From NCBI RefSeq assembly GCF_000379605.1, contig NZ_KB902713.1, positions 278,794 to 342,793 on the forward strand: a stretch of 64,000 nt of DNA, written 5' to 3'. The position numbers were made by a program, and so were the translations under genes. Positions 45,519-53,903 of the stretch are shown piece after piece. Origin of the DNA: Rhizobium giardinii bv. giardinii H152 (GTDB lineage Bacteria > Pseudomonadota > Alphaproteobacteria > Rhizobiales > Rhizobiaceae). The stretch's first letter is position 1, and each line of letters starts with the position of its first letter. A model generated the notes under the pieces. The model did no database searches, was not told the origin of the DNA, and was given only the letters and a program-made list of their open reading frames with translations.

Positions 45519-46733
45519 ATGCAGACGGGAAGTGTGACGACGCCCTTTGGGCGGCGATCGGTGAGTCTTGCCTTGATCAAAGGTCAGATGGAATCGACCA
45601 AGATCAAGCCGGGCAAATCGGTCGACAAGTGGAAGATCTATCGAGACGTTTGTGATGCGCGGTCATTGCTGGGCCTGCGGGATCGCGCCCTGTCGGTCCT
45701 GAATGCACTGTTGTCGTTCTACCCGGAGACCTTCCTGGTCGAGGGAACGGCGTTGGTGGTCTTTCCCTCGAACGCGCAACTGGCGACGCGGGCAAATGGC
45801 ATTGCCGGAACGACACTTCGCGAAAATCTGGCACATCTCATCACTGCCGGCATGATCCATCGCAAGGACAGCCCGAATGGCAAGAGATATGCCCGCAAGG
45901 ATCGAGCAGGCACGGTTGAGGAGGCGTTCGGATTTAGCCTGGCGCCGCTGCTCGCACGCTCCGAGGAGCTGGCCCGTCTCGCGCAGCAAGTTGCCGCCGA
46001 ACGCATGCAGTTGAAGATCGTGAAAGAGAAGCTCACTCTTTGCCGGCGCGATATCCGCAAGATACTCACAGCTGCCATGGAAGAAGGTGCATCGGGTGAC
46101 TGGGGAAAATTTGAGGCCCATTATGTAGGGATCGTTTCCCGGATCGTGAAGGCTCGAACCCCCGCGGCGCTGGACGACGTCCTGGACGAATTGTCGATGC
46201 TTCGCGAAGAGCTGCTCAACACGCTGGAAACTCAGTTATTCTCGAAGAATCCCGGCGCCAATGATGACGAATGCCGTCAGCACATACAGAATTCAAATAC
46301 CGAATCCATCCATGAATCTGAACCTCGCTCTGAAAAAGAGCAGGGGGCAAAATCGAGCCAGGCTACCAGGCCGATGAGCGAGCCGATCAAGGCGTTCCCA
46401 CTGGGACTGGTGCTGAGGGCTTGCCCGGATCTCGCGTCGTATGCGCCAGGGGGGACGATCACCAGTTGGCGCGACTTGATGGCCGTGGCCGTCACGGTCC
46501 GATCAATGCTCGGGGTCAGCCCGTCGGCGTATCAGGATGCCTGCGACGTCATGGGGCCCGAAATGGCGGCCGCAGCGATGGCTTGCATCCTGGAGCGAGG
46601 AGGGCACATCAATTCGGCCGGCGGATATTTGCGGGATCTGACGCGACGGGCCGAAAAGGGCGAATTTTCGCTCGGGCCGATGCTAATGGCATTGATTCGA
46701 GCCAATGGCGACGGCGAGCGAAAAACGGGCTGA
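45519..46733 (+). CDS. repC: Replication initiator protein RepC
   Basis: 404 residues. The RepC N-terminal HTH domain is GLRDRALSVLNALLSFYPET, LVVFPSNAQLATRANGIAGT, LRENLAHLITAGMIHRKDSP; the C-terminal domain ends with VTVRSMLGVSPSAYQDACDV and INSAGGYLRDLTRRAEKGEF. RepC is the essential initiator, and in this family the origin lies inside the repC coding sequence, so oriV should be here. Preceded by the antisense-RNA region. Confidence 0.96.
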   Translation: MQTGSVTTPFGRRSVSLALIKGQMESTKIKPGKSVDKWKIYRDVCDARSLLGLRDRALSVLNALLSFYPETFLVEGTALVVFPSNAQLATRANGIAGTTLRENLAHLITAGMIHRKDSPNGKRYARKDRAGTVEEAFGFSLAPLLARSEELARLAQQVAAERMQLKIVKEKLTLCRRDIRKILTAAMEEGASGDWGKFEAHYVGIVSRIVKARTPAALDDVLDELSMLREELLNTLETQLFSKNPGANDDECRQHIQNSNTESIHESEPRSEKEQGAKSSQATRPMSEPIKAFPLGLVLRACPDLASYAPGGTITSWRDLMAVAVTVRSMLGVSPSAYQDACDVMGPEMAAAAMACILERGGHINSAGGYLRDLTRRAEKGEFSLGPMLMALIRANGDGERKTG

Positions 46734-47148
46734 GCAGATCTCGATGGTGTCCGAATAGTTTGCCGCGTCCCGGTGGGCCAAAGCAACACGCTGTCGGGCG
46801 TCAAGAGTTTCGGCCCAGCGCTTGACTGCGGCTGCGACTGACCGCGATGATCGAAAGCTGTCACACCGAATTTTGCCAGTTGGCAGGGTACGCTCTCGTT
46901 TCTTTACCTTTCGTTCACCATGCGAAGCGATCTTGGCTTACGTCGCTTTATACTTCTGCGTCGGCGAGGGCACCCAAAAGACCCTTGTCGCCTTTTGATT
47001 TGCTCACGGGAGTGGGCTCTCGGCAGACAATAGGAAAGGTCGAGAACGTCCAGTTCGCTCCTTTGCGTTTTCCCATCGCACCACCTATGTTCGCTCCGTG
47101 ACGGGCTGAAGAGCCTTCGTCTGATGAGAACAATGGGAGAAAGCCGAT
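46734..47148. other. Intergenic region repC-cspA
   Basis: 415 bp. Frames present are short and unconvincing. It contains the cspA leader (the last 100 bp), which in cold-shock genes is often regulatory; no parS match seen. Confidence 0.4.
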
Positions 47149-47355
47149 ATGGCGACCGGTACCGTAAAATGGTTCAACGCAACGAAGGGGTTTGGTTTCA
47201 TCCAGCCTGACGACGGCAACGCGGATGTCTTCGTTCATATTTCCGCCGTGGAGCGGGATGGCATGCGTGGTTTGAATGATGGTCAGAAGATCACCTATGA
47301 ACTCGTGAAGGATCGCAAGTCGGGGAAAATGTCCGCGGACAATCTTCAGGCTTAA
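47149..47355 (+). CDS. Cold-shock protein (CspA family)
   Basis: 68 residues; RNP1 [11 protein letters not shown] and RNP2 VFVHISAVE motifs intact, [15 protein letters not shown] at the start. Single-stranded nucleic-acid-binding RNA chaperone. Ribosome site GGGAGAAA. Followed by a strong terminator. Confidence 0.96.
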   Translation: MATGTVKWFNATKGFGFIQPDDGNADVFVHISAVERDGMRGLNDGQKITYELVKDRKSGKMSADNLQA

Positions 47356-47705
47356 GCCTGCTGCGAGAGTGCCGCGTTTTGGAGGGCCGGGTTGCCCGGC
47401 CTTCTTTGCTCCAAGCCGCACTCCAGGCAGGACAGGGGTGCCGCCCGGGCCAAGGGAAGGGGATAGCCGGCAAGAGTCGAGAACTTCCGTGCCAACTCCG
47501 AGGCGATCGTCGGATCAACGTGCATCTCGTCCAGGAAAGAGATCTGAAGCTTCTCGTCTACCTCCGAAAAGAAGGAGAAGACCGCGGGATCGAAAGAGAG
47601 CGCGCTGGCAGGGTCCGATATTTTGGACGCTAGTTGCTCAGCCGAAAGGGTCGTCCCATAAGGGGCGTTGACAGTCGACAAAACCTTTACTGCAACGATC
47701 GACAT
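47352..47705 (-). CDS. Hypothetical protein convergent with cspA
   Basis: 117 residues from [21 protein letters not shown] mixed acidic sequence ([20 protein letters not shown]) with [12 protein letters not shown]; no domain recognised. Its 3' end runs through the cspA terminator and its stop overlaps the cspA stop, so the last 20 codons may not be real. The N-terminal part looks coding. Confidence 0.5.
   Translation of the reverse strand: MSIVAVKVLSTVNAPYGTTLSAEQLASKISDPASALSFDPAVFSFFSEVDEKLQISFLDEMHVDPTIASELARKFSTLAGYPLPLARAAPLSCLECGLEQRRPGNPALQNAALSQQA
47383..47407 (+). terminator. Rho-independent terminator of cspA
   Basis: Stem GGCCGGG (47385-47391)/CCCGGCC (47395-47401) with TTG loop, extended by A83-T403 and G84-T402, then TTCTTTG. 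Confidence 0.85.
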
Positions 47706-47938
47706 CTTCCCAACCAATGCGCACTTTAGTTTTATATACCGTGGGGATCCTCTGAAACAAAGGATCGCAGTTGACAGGGACGCTTCTGGCAGCCGTTTGC
47801 CAATAGATGTTTACTATCTAGAGGGCATAGCGTTGGAAGTACGCTAAACAAAGGCGCGGAAATCACTCATCCTGCCGCGCAACGCAACGTCACCGTCGCA
47901 CGGGCGATCAGCGAGTGGCGCAATCTGATTTCGTCCGC

Positions 47939-47944
47939 TATAGT
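47939..47944 (+). promoter_or_regulatory. Possible -10 of a leaderless transcript
   Basis: TATAGT ends 6 bp before ATG 47951, so a transcript from it would start at or near the first codon. There is no clear -35. Confidence 0.35.
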
Positions 47945-47950
47945 GGTGGC

Positions 47951-48244
47951 ATGACTCAGGATCAGGACATTCCGAACAACGTAAAACGCGCCGTGGAGAA
48001 GGTACTGCGCGACCGCTTGGGGCCGGCCGGTTTTTCGGGGGCGGACATTCGTGCGGATCGCGACGTCGACGGCGATCCAATCCTGCTTGTCGACGTAAAT
48101 TACAATTTCGTCGATCGGCCGATCAGTTCGAAAATCACATTCGGACTTCCGACGGAAGTCCGCAAGGCTCTGATCTCACTTGGCGAGAGCCGTTTCCCGC
48201 AGATCAGACACCATTTCAACGAACAGCAGAAAATCGCAAGCTAG
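47951..48244 (+). CDS. Hypothetical partner of a HEPN protein
   Basis: 97 residues from ATG 47951 (MTQDQDIPNNVKRAVEKVLR), or 109 from GTG 47915. Contains ADRDVDGDPILLVDVNYNFV, a beta-strand pattern, and a helical C-terminus. Not recognised. Three bp before the HEPN gene start, so probably translationally coupled. Could be the antitoxin/partner of a HEPN ribonuclease-like module. Confidence 0.6.
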   Translation: MTQDQDIPNNVKRAVEKVLRDRLGPAGFSGADIRADRDVDGDPILLVDVNYNFVDRPISSKITFGLPTEVRKALISLGESRFPQIRHHFNEQQKIAS

Positions 48245-48247
48245 CCC

Positions 48248-48709
48248 GTGTCGATCGATCTGATTTCTACCGCCCGCCGACTTGCGAAAGCCAGTCCGAA
48301 ACGGCCGCGCCAGTCCGACCTGAAAAGAGGGGTGAGCACGGCCTATTACGCACTTTTTCATAGCCTTGCCCGCGAATGTGCTGATCTCCTGGTTGGTACT
48401 GGAGACACTCGAAGCGATCCCGCGTGGGTTCAGGTCTATCGCGCGCTCGAACACGGCATCGCTAAGAATTCCTGTAAGGCGGCGGCGACGAAGCCATTTC
48501 CGAACGGCGTCCTCTCATTCGCTGACACATTCGTCACCATGCAGGAAGAGCGTCACCGCGCCGACTATGATCCAGAGGCGCGTTTCGCACGTCCCGATGT
48601 GCTTGTGCTGATCGACAATTGCGAGCAGGCGATCAGGGATCTGCTGGCAGCACCTCGCTCTGACCGCAAAGCTTTCGCGGTCTGGGTTCTCTTTCAGAAA
48701 AAGCGATAG
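48248..48709 (+). CDS. HEPN-domain protein
   Basis: 153 residues from GTG 48248. HEPN-type motifs: QSDLKRGVSTAYYALFHSLA and QEERHRADYDPEARF; the ERHRADYDP segment is the place where HEPN RNases keep the catalytic polar Arg. Helical throughout. Coupled to the preceding small gene. HEPN proteins are often RNases in toxin-antitoxin and defence pairs; the activity here is inferred. Confidence 0.7.
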   Translation: MSIDLISTARRLAKASPKRPRQSDLKRGVSTAYYALFHSLARECADLLVGTGDTRSDPAWVQVYRALEHGIAKNSCKAAATKPFPNGVLSFADTFVTMQEERHRADYDPEARFARPDVLVLIDNCEQAIRDLLAAPRSDRKAFAVWVLFQKKR

Positions 48710-48891
48710 ATCTGGATTGTTGGGACGCACGGGGGCGGGATGTCTTGCGAATTTGCCCGCTGCCCCTTTGCCGATAAATTTGTGAGGTGGCGTTCGCCCG
48801 AACTGCCCCCTGATTTCGAGAGAAGGGGGCGGAGGAGGAACTGTTCGAGGGATTTAGCTTTATGAGCCCTCTGGAGCGCCTGCTAGCCCAC

Positions 48892-50064
48892 TCAGACGAC
48901 CAGCCTTGCCGCGCGCCCGTTCCTGCGTTCGGCATTGTTGTAGTAGCTTGCCGCTTGCGTCACCGACTTGTGCAGCGACTGCTGCATGGCTTCCGGTAGC
49001 GGAATACCGCGATTGGCGGCCTCGGTCAGATAGCCTGAGCGCAAGCCATGGGCCGAAAACGCCGCCGGATCGAGACCGGCCTGCTTGACCCGCACTTTCA
49101 GGATCAGATTGACCGATTGCGGCGTCAACCCGCGGCGATCGACATTGCCCCACTGGTCGATCTTTCGAAACACCGATCCGCTGTCGATGCCGGCCGCCGC
49201 CAGCCATAGCTTCAAGGCGGTCACCGGCCGGCCGATCAACACGACGTGTTCGTCGTCATCGGCTGTCGTCGTCTTGGTACGGCCAAGATGGATCGTCAGG
49301 CAGGGCAGAGGAGGGGAGTTCGCATCGGTCGGGTCGGTGCGCACCGGTTCTTCGTCGATCAGATCCGTGGTGCGGAGATTAGCCACCTCTGAGCGGCGCC
49401 GACCGCCGGAGGCAAAGGCCGTCAAAAGCAGCGCCCGATCACGCAGATCGACCAGCCTGTCGCCGGCACAGGCGGCCAGCAATTTTGCCAGAACATCGCC
49501 AGTGACCGCCCTTTTGCTCTTGCGCTGTCGCGGCCGGGCTGTTGCGCGCACGGCAAGCCGCAGCGCACTCTTGAGCGATGGATCCGAGAAGGAGCCTTTC
49601 AGTCCGCGCCAGCGCGTCAGGATCGACCAGGAGGTCAGGCGGCGGCGTACCGTGTCCGGCGCATGCGGACCGTCGGCTCGTAGCAGCTCCTGGGAGCGCA
49701 AGCCGGCCTCAACCTCGGCCGGCATGCCATGGTTTGGATCCTCGGCGCGCTTGACCGGATCCCAGAGATGCTGGGCGACGAATTTGAGCAGTAGCGCCTC
49801 AGGGGCCGGCCAGGGCAGGGGAGCGCCGGTGGCAAGCTGGCACCAGGCCTCGAGATAACCCAGGTCGGAGGCGAGCGCGCGCAGGGTGTTGTCGCCCATG
49901 CCCTGCTGCGCCAGATGTTTGAGCGTGGCGACATCGTCATCGGTCAGCAGCGCCGCCAGCCGGTCGCGGCGGTCGAAGGGCAGGATGGCGTCGAGCGCAT
50001 CAAGTTCGTCGGCACGGCGCAGCACCGGATCGGCGGGGGAGGGCAGGGCTTCGGGCTTCGGCAT
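48892..50064 (-). CDS. Tyrosine recombinase/site-specific integrase 1
   Basis: 390 residues. N-terminal SAM-like core-binding domain (about 1-170) and a catalytic domain with Arg in LLLTAFASGGRRRSEVANLR, HGLR (HxxR) in SAHGLRSGYL, His in QQSLHKSV and Tyr in QAASYYNNAE. All catalytic residues are kept. Likely acts on a specific crossover site, for example for multimer resolution or integration of the plasmid. Same length as the second recombinase, serA lies between. Confidence 0.92.
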   Translation of the reverse strand: MPKPEALPSPADPVLRRADELDALDAILPFDRRDRLAALLTDDDVATLKHLAQQGMGDNTLRALASDLGYLEAWCQLATGAPLPWPAPEALLLKFVAQHLWDPVKRAEDPNHGMPAEVEAGLRSQELLRADGPHAPDTVRRRLTSWSILTRWRGLKGSFSDPSLKSALRLAVRATARPRQRKSKRAVTGDVLAKLLAACAGDRLVDLRDRALLLTAFASGGRRRSEVANLRTTDLIDEEPVRTDPTDANSPPLPCLTIHLGRTKTTTADDDEHVVLIGRPVTALKLWLAAAGIDSGSVFRKIDQWGNVDRRGLTPQSVNLILKVRVKQAGLDPAAFSAHGLRSGYLTEAANRGIPLPEAMQQSLHKSVTQAASYYNNAERRNGRAARLVV

Positions 50065-50203
50065 GACGGTATTGGGCGCTGTGATTTGGCTTTTCCTATT
50101 TGACGAGACTTACCCTCACTGCGTGGAATCTCAATCTGCTTCGGTCGATGATGGCGATAAACTGTGTGAGAAAAATCTAGAGAATGCCAGTTTTCCACCG
50201 GCG

Positions 50204-51442
50204 TCAGTAAAGCAATCGAGCTCGTATCGTTCCAGGGATCTGGCGTAGCTCATCCAGTATGTCACCCGCTGTCTGGCCAACGCCCTCGGCTTCAATGACC
50301 ACATAACCCGTTTCGCCGTGCGTCTGCAGGAACTCACCGACGATATTAAGTGCACGGGACGAAAAAATCGTATTCAGACTGTTGAGCATGCCAGGGCGGT
50401 TCTCATGAACATGGATGAAACGCGTGCCGTTTGGACGTGGCGGCAGTTGAACCTGCGGAAAATTGACGGCGCCCAGCGTCGAGCCGACGTCGGAATACTC
50501 CACAAGCTTCCTGGAGACTTCCCCTCCGATGCGCTCCTGGGCTTCTTCTGTAGACCCGCCAATATGCGGCGTCAGAATTACATTGTCCAAACCCTGCAGC
50601 GGCGTTTCAAAACGCTCTTTATTTGATGCCGGCTCTTTCGGGAACACGTCCACAGCCGCGCCTGCGAGATGTCCGTCTTTTAAAACCTTCGCAAGCGCTT
50701 CAAGATCCACCACGGTTCCGCGCGAATTATTGATAAAAAGGGCGTCCTTTTTCATTCTGCGCAGTTCGGTCTCCGTTATCATGTTTTGCGTCGAACTGGT
50801 TTCGGGAACATGCATCGTCACGAAATCTGAGATTTCGAGAAGCTCGCCGAGCGTCGCCATCGATTCTGAGTTGCCGTGGCGAAGCCTGTCTGAGGGATCG
50901 AAATAGCGCACGTTCATACCCATGCTTTCGGCAAGAACGCTGAGCTGCGAACCGATGTTGCCGTAGCCGACGATGCCGAGCGTTTTCCCACGCACCTCAC
51001 GACTGCCGACGGCGGATTTTTCCCACCCGCCCTCATGAGCCGAAGCCGAACGCGGGAAAATCCGGCGGGTCAGCATGATGATCTCACCGATCACAAGCTC
51101 GGCGACCGAGCGGGTGTTCGAATAAGGAGCGTTGAATACGGGGATGCCGCGTCGGCGGGCCGCATCCAGGTCGACCTGATTTGTCCCCACAGAAAAACAG
51201 CCGACGGCAATAAGCTTTTTGGCGGAGCTGAAAATTTCCTCTGTCAGATGCGTGCGCGAGCGAATTCCGACAATTTGCGCGTCGGCTATGAGACTTTTGA
51301 GATCCTTATCATCCAGAGCCTTCGGCAGATGAGTCACATTGACGTAGCCGGATGAGGAAAAGTAGTCCACGGCGCTCTGGCTAATGCCTTCCAGCAGAAG
51401 TACGGAAATCCGATCGCGCGCAAGAGAAAGATGTCGGGTCAT
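50204..51442 (-). CDS. serA: D-3-phosphoglycerate dehydrogenase
   Basis: 412 residues from MTRHLSLARDRISVLLLEGI (ATG 51442). NAD-binding TLGIVGYGNIGSQLSVLAES, catalytic Arg (INNSRGTVVD), Glu (DVFPKEPASN) and His (LTPHIGGSTEE). The last 80 residues form an ACT domain (FIHVHENRPGMLNSLNTIFS). First step of serine synthesis from 3-phosphoglycerate. A longer start (MVAKPCC) is unlikely. Placed between two recombinase genes, so probably an additional, plasmid-borne copy. Confidence 0.95.
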   Translation of the reverse strand: MTRHLSLARDRISVLLLEGISQSAVDYFSSSGYVNVTHLPKALDDKDLKSLIADAQIVGIRSRTHLTEEIFSSAKKLIAVGCFSVGTNQVDLDAARRRGIPVFNAPYSNTRSVAELVIGEIIMLTRRIFPRSASAHEGGWEKSAVGSREVRGKTLGIVGYGNIGSQLSVLAESMGMNVRYFDPSDRLRHGNSESMATLGELLEISDFVTMHVPETSSTQNMITETELRRMKKDALFINNSRGTVVDLEALAKVLKDGHLAGAAVDVFPKEPASNKERFETPLQGLDNVILTPHIGGSTEEAQERIGGEVSRKLVEYSDVGSTLGAVNFPQVQLPPRPNGTRFIHVHENRPGMLNSLNTIFSSRALNIVGEFLQTHGETGYVVIEAEGVGQTAGDILDELRQIPGTIRARLLY

Positions 51443-51966
51443 TGAATTGCTTTCGGTTCTCGAAATTCGATTAGGCCGAGCTCGCATGTCGGCCACAAAA
51501 GGCGCACAGACATGGCAACATGGTTTAGCGACCATCCAACGGACAACGCAAGAACAAACTCCACTCCGGCGGCGGACAGGGGACGTCAGCCCGTTCGACC
51601 GCGCCCAAAACGCCTCCTGGATCGGTTTTCAGCGTGGCCAAACGGCGGCCTTGGCTGCTGTTTTGGCTGATCTGCGACTCGAAATCCATCATTATCGATA
51701 CTAGGTACCTATCGATGGTTAGAGCGCCAACTATCAACCGTACCATGTGAGGAACCCAAACTTTGAGATAGAGTTCCTGTAAGAAATCATTTACCATGAT
51801 TTCAATGGCTTACGATCTCGCGAAAATCAGCATGCGTGCCCTGATGCGACCGGCTTTCGACGCTGGCTGTGGCTTTTACTTCTCGATTTCAATTGAAGCG
51901 CTAAGCTAAAAAGCACGCACGTGGTTTTCACCTAACGATTTCACGCCGGGCGAGGCGAGGGGCCTC
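51443..51966. other. Intergenic region between serA and recombinase 2
   Basis: 524 bp. No gene recognised. Carries a short inverted repeat, ATCGATA (51694-51700) with TATCGAT (51710-51716), 9 bases apart. Confidence 0.4.
51694..51716. repeat. Inverted repeat ATCGATA-N9-TATCGAT
   Basis: 7-bp perfect arms around CTAGGTACC. Upstream of serA. Could be an operator or a recombinase site. Confidence 0.55.
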
Positions 51967-53139
51967 TTAAAGCCCTGATGCCTTTGTCAGATTGGTGCGG
52001 AAGCGGTCGCGTCGCCGCTGATATTTACGCGTCATCTCGGCCGAGGCGTGGCCCAGCTGTTTCTGAACATAGCGTTCCTCGATGTCGGCCGAGGAGGCAA
52101 GCCCGGCGCGCAGCGAGTGGCCTGAGAACAGCAACGCCCGTTCACCCTCCGGAAGATCGGACCGGACGCCGGCGGCGAATGCGGTCTGCTTGACCAGGCG
52201 GGCGACATGCTTGTCGGAAAGCCGCTCGACGTCGACCGTCTTGTTGTCCTTGAAGATGCGGCGGAAGAGGGGTCCGCGCGCAATCCGGCCGAAGCGTATC
52301 CAGCTCTCCAGGGCAGCCACGGGGCAGGTGTCGCTGGAGGCGCCGCGGCCGACCTCGACCTGGCGCCATCCGGTCTTGCCGCGCAGCGTCACCAGCACGC
52401 CTTGGTCGGGAAAAATCTCGATCCAGCCATGGCCGTCGCTCTTGTCGTCGCGAACGATATCGAGACCGACGATCTCGGAACGCCGCAGGCCGCCGGCGAA
52501 GCCCAGGAGCAGGATGGCCCGGTCGCGCAGGCCCCTGAGATCATGGCCGAGGGTGTTGACCATCGCCTTGACATCTTCGCCAAGCACAGCTTCCTTCTGC
52601 CGCGGCGGCTTGGCGTGCTTGCGGCGAATGCCGGCGAGTACCGTGGCAATGTGCCGATCGGAGCGATCCATCGGCACGCCGCGCTGGGTAAAATTCCAGG
52701 CGAGGCCGGAGAGACGCCGCTCGATCGTCGCGACCGAGAGGGCAGGGGCATTACGCTTCGGCTTCCCGGCAGCAGTATCAACGACGCTGCCCGAGGCACA
52801 GGCGCCGATGTAGAGGCCGATCACCTGGCTGGAGGGCGGCAGCGGCTCAAACCCTTCGCGGCGGCACCAGGCGGTGAAATGCCGCCAGTCCTTGGCGTAG
52901 GCGTCGCGGGTGTTGTCGGAACTGGCGGCGTTGGCGTAGGCCGTCGCGGTCTCGACCAGCGCCTCCAGCCGCGCCGGGACACGCGGTGTCGGCTGCAGGG
53001 CGAGCGTCGCCTGCGGGGCGGGGACCGGGTCACCCATTTGGCTGCCGATTTCGACGCCGGCGGCGAGATCGCCATGGCCAGAATCGTCGATTTTGGGCGT
53101 GTTTGCCGGGGGATTTTCCATCGATCGAGTGCTTATCAC
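51967..53139 (-). CDS. Tyrosine recombinase/site-specific integrase 2
   Basis: 390 residues from GTG 53139, or 384 from ATG 53121. Catalytic residues: Arg in LLLGFAGGLRRSEIVGL, HSLR in SGHSLRAGLA, His in QKQLGHASAEM and Tyr in TRKYQRRRDRF. N-terminal core-binding domain about residues 35-150. Only distantly related to recombinase 1. A palindrome with a 7-bp spacer stands directly before the start. Confidence 0.92.
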   Translation of the reverse strand: MISTRSMENPPANTPKIDDSGHGDLAAGVEIGSQMGDPVPAPQATLALQPTPRVPARLEALVETATAYANAASSDNTRDAYAKDWRHFTAWCRREGFEPLPPSSQVIGLYIGACASGSVVDTAAGKPKRNAPALSVATIERRLSGLAWNFTQRGVPMDRSDRHIATVLAGIRRKHAKPPRQKEAVLGEDVKAMVNTLGHDLRGLRDRAILLLGFAGGLRRSEIVGLDIVRDDKSDGHGWIEIFPDQGVLVTLRGKTGWRQVEVGRGASSDTCPVAALESWIRFGRIARGPLFRRIFKDNKTVDVERLSDKHVARLVKQTAFAAGVRSDLPEGERALLFSGHSLRAGLASSADIEERYVQKQLGHASAEMTRKYQRRRDRFRTNLTKASGL

Positions 53140-53174
53140 TTTATGTCCGGTAAGGCAAGGTTACCGGACATAAA
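53140..53174. repeat. Lox-like palindrome before recombinase 2
   Basis: TTTATGTCCGGTAA (53140-53153) and its exact complement TTACCGGACATAAA (53161-53174), separated by the 7 bases GGCAAGG. The architecture resembles a tyrosine-recombinase core site and touches the gene's start. Confidence 0.75.
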
Positions 53175-53236
53175 ACGCGCTCGACAGGCGGTGCGGTTTT
53201 ACGCCTATATAAGAGCTAAACGGCACAATTGAAAAT

Positions 53237-53250
53237 GTCCGGCACCGGAC
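53237..53250. repeat. Short palindrome GTCCGG-CA-CCGGAC
   Basis: Perfect 6-bp arms with 2-base spacer. The word TGTCCGG is the same as in the lox-like site 60-100 bp to the left. Probably a second protein-binding site. Confidence 0.55.
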
Positions 53251-53537
53251 TTTTCAGATCGTTCTTGCCGAGCTCGGTGCAGTGCTCGTTCGGTCGGAGG
53301 CGGTTCTCGCGGAAAGGATGCGCTGGTCTATGATGTTGATTGGCCACCTCCCTGTAGGTTCACGCGCATAAGGTTCAAGGCTTATGCCTCAAATGGCCGT
53401 GTGTTCATCACAGCCTTCACCTTATAAAAATTTGCGAATGAAGCCGGCAATTCTGGCCGAATGCGACAGTAAGCGGAAAGCCGCTCGGTAGCGGTTAGGC
53501 CCATCCGAGCCTGCGAGGCGCGTCACATCAATTGAGC

Positions 53538-53542
53538 ACTGC
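53538..53542. repeat. Left 5-bp target duplication ACTGC
   Basis: ACTGC directly before the left 36-bp inverted repeat; repeated at 58324-58328 directly after the right one. Confidence 0.8.
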
Positions 53543-53578
53543 GGCCCCTGAACATTAAAGGGGCACAGATATACGGTA
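53543..53578 (+). repeat. Left 36-bp terminal inverted repeat
   Basis: Begins GGCCCCTGAA and ends ATACGGTA; identical to the complement of 58288-58323. Confidence 0.9.
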
Positions 53579-53903
53579 CGGTGATATGGGCGGCGTTTGC
53601 CGTTACCGTGCGAAGGTCGACCTTCCTGAAAAGGCCCACAAGTTACCAACATCAACAGGCCGGCGACAGAGGCGTCTGTCGCCGGCGGATTTGCAGGACT
53701 GAGCTCCGTCACGGATGAGGCCTGGTTTTCATCGACAGTGCATGTTGGTCAGGGACGTGCGGGACATGCATCGTCAAACTGCAGTTGCTGCGGCGGTAAC
53801 CCAGCGTCGCGCGTGGCATCCACGAACGCCCCCCTATGCAAGAATAAGAGGCCGCCGTTCGTATATCATGCGTGGGGCTCCTCCCATGTCAGGCAGCAAC
53901 ATC
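53579..53903. other. Stretch inside the element, no gene
   Basis: 325 bp containing a strong hairpin, CCGGCGACAG (53660-53669)/CTGTCGCCGG (53676-53685), which may end the nmrA-SDR-ALDH transcript arriving from the right. Confidence 0.4.

Noticed and set aside
42900..47150. parS site of the form GTT-N4-GC-N4-AAC
   Set aside because: Scanned by eye; the closest is GTTGACCGCTTCCACC in repA, which misses the last arm.
49085..49858. Plus-strand ORF of 257 codons
   Set aside because: It is antisense to recombinase 1, which has complete catalytic motifs; Ser/Arg-rich shadow frame.
51967..53139. Protelomerase (TelA-like) with telomere palindrome
   Set aside because: Palindrome before the gene resembles a resolution site, but the protein is a 390-residue ordinary tyrosine recombinase without the larger protelomerase architecture.
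53422..53712. Minus-strand ORF crossing the left inverted repeat
   Set aside because: Its TVYLCPFNVQGP part is just the translated inverted repeat, also seen in a frame at the other end.
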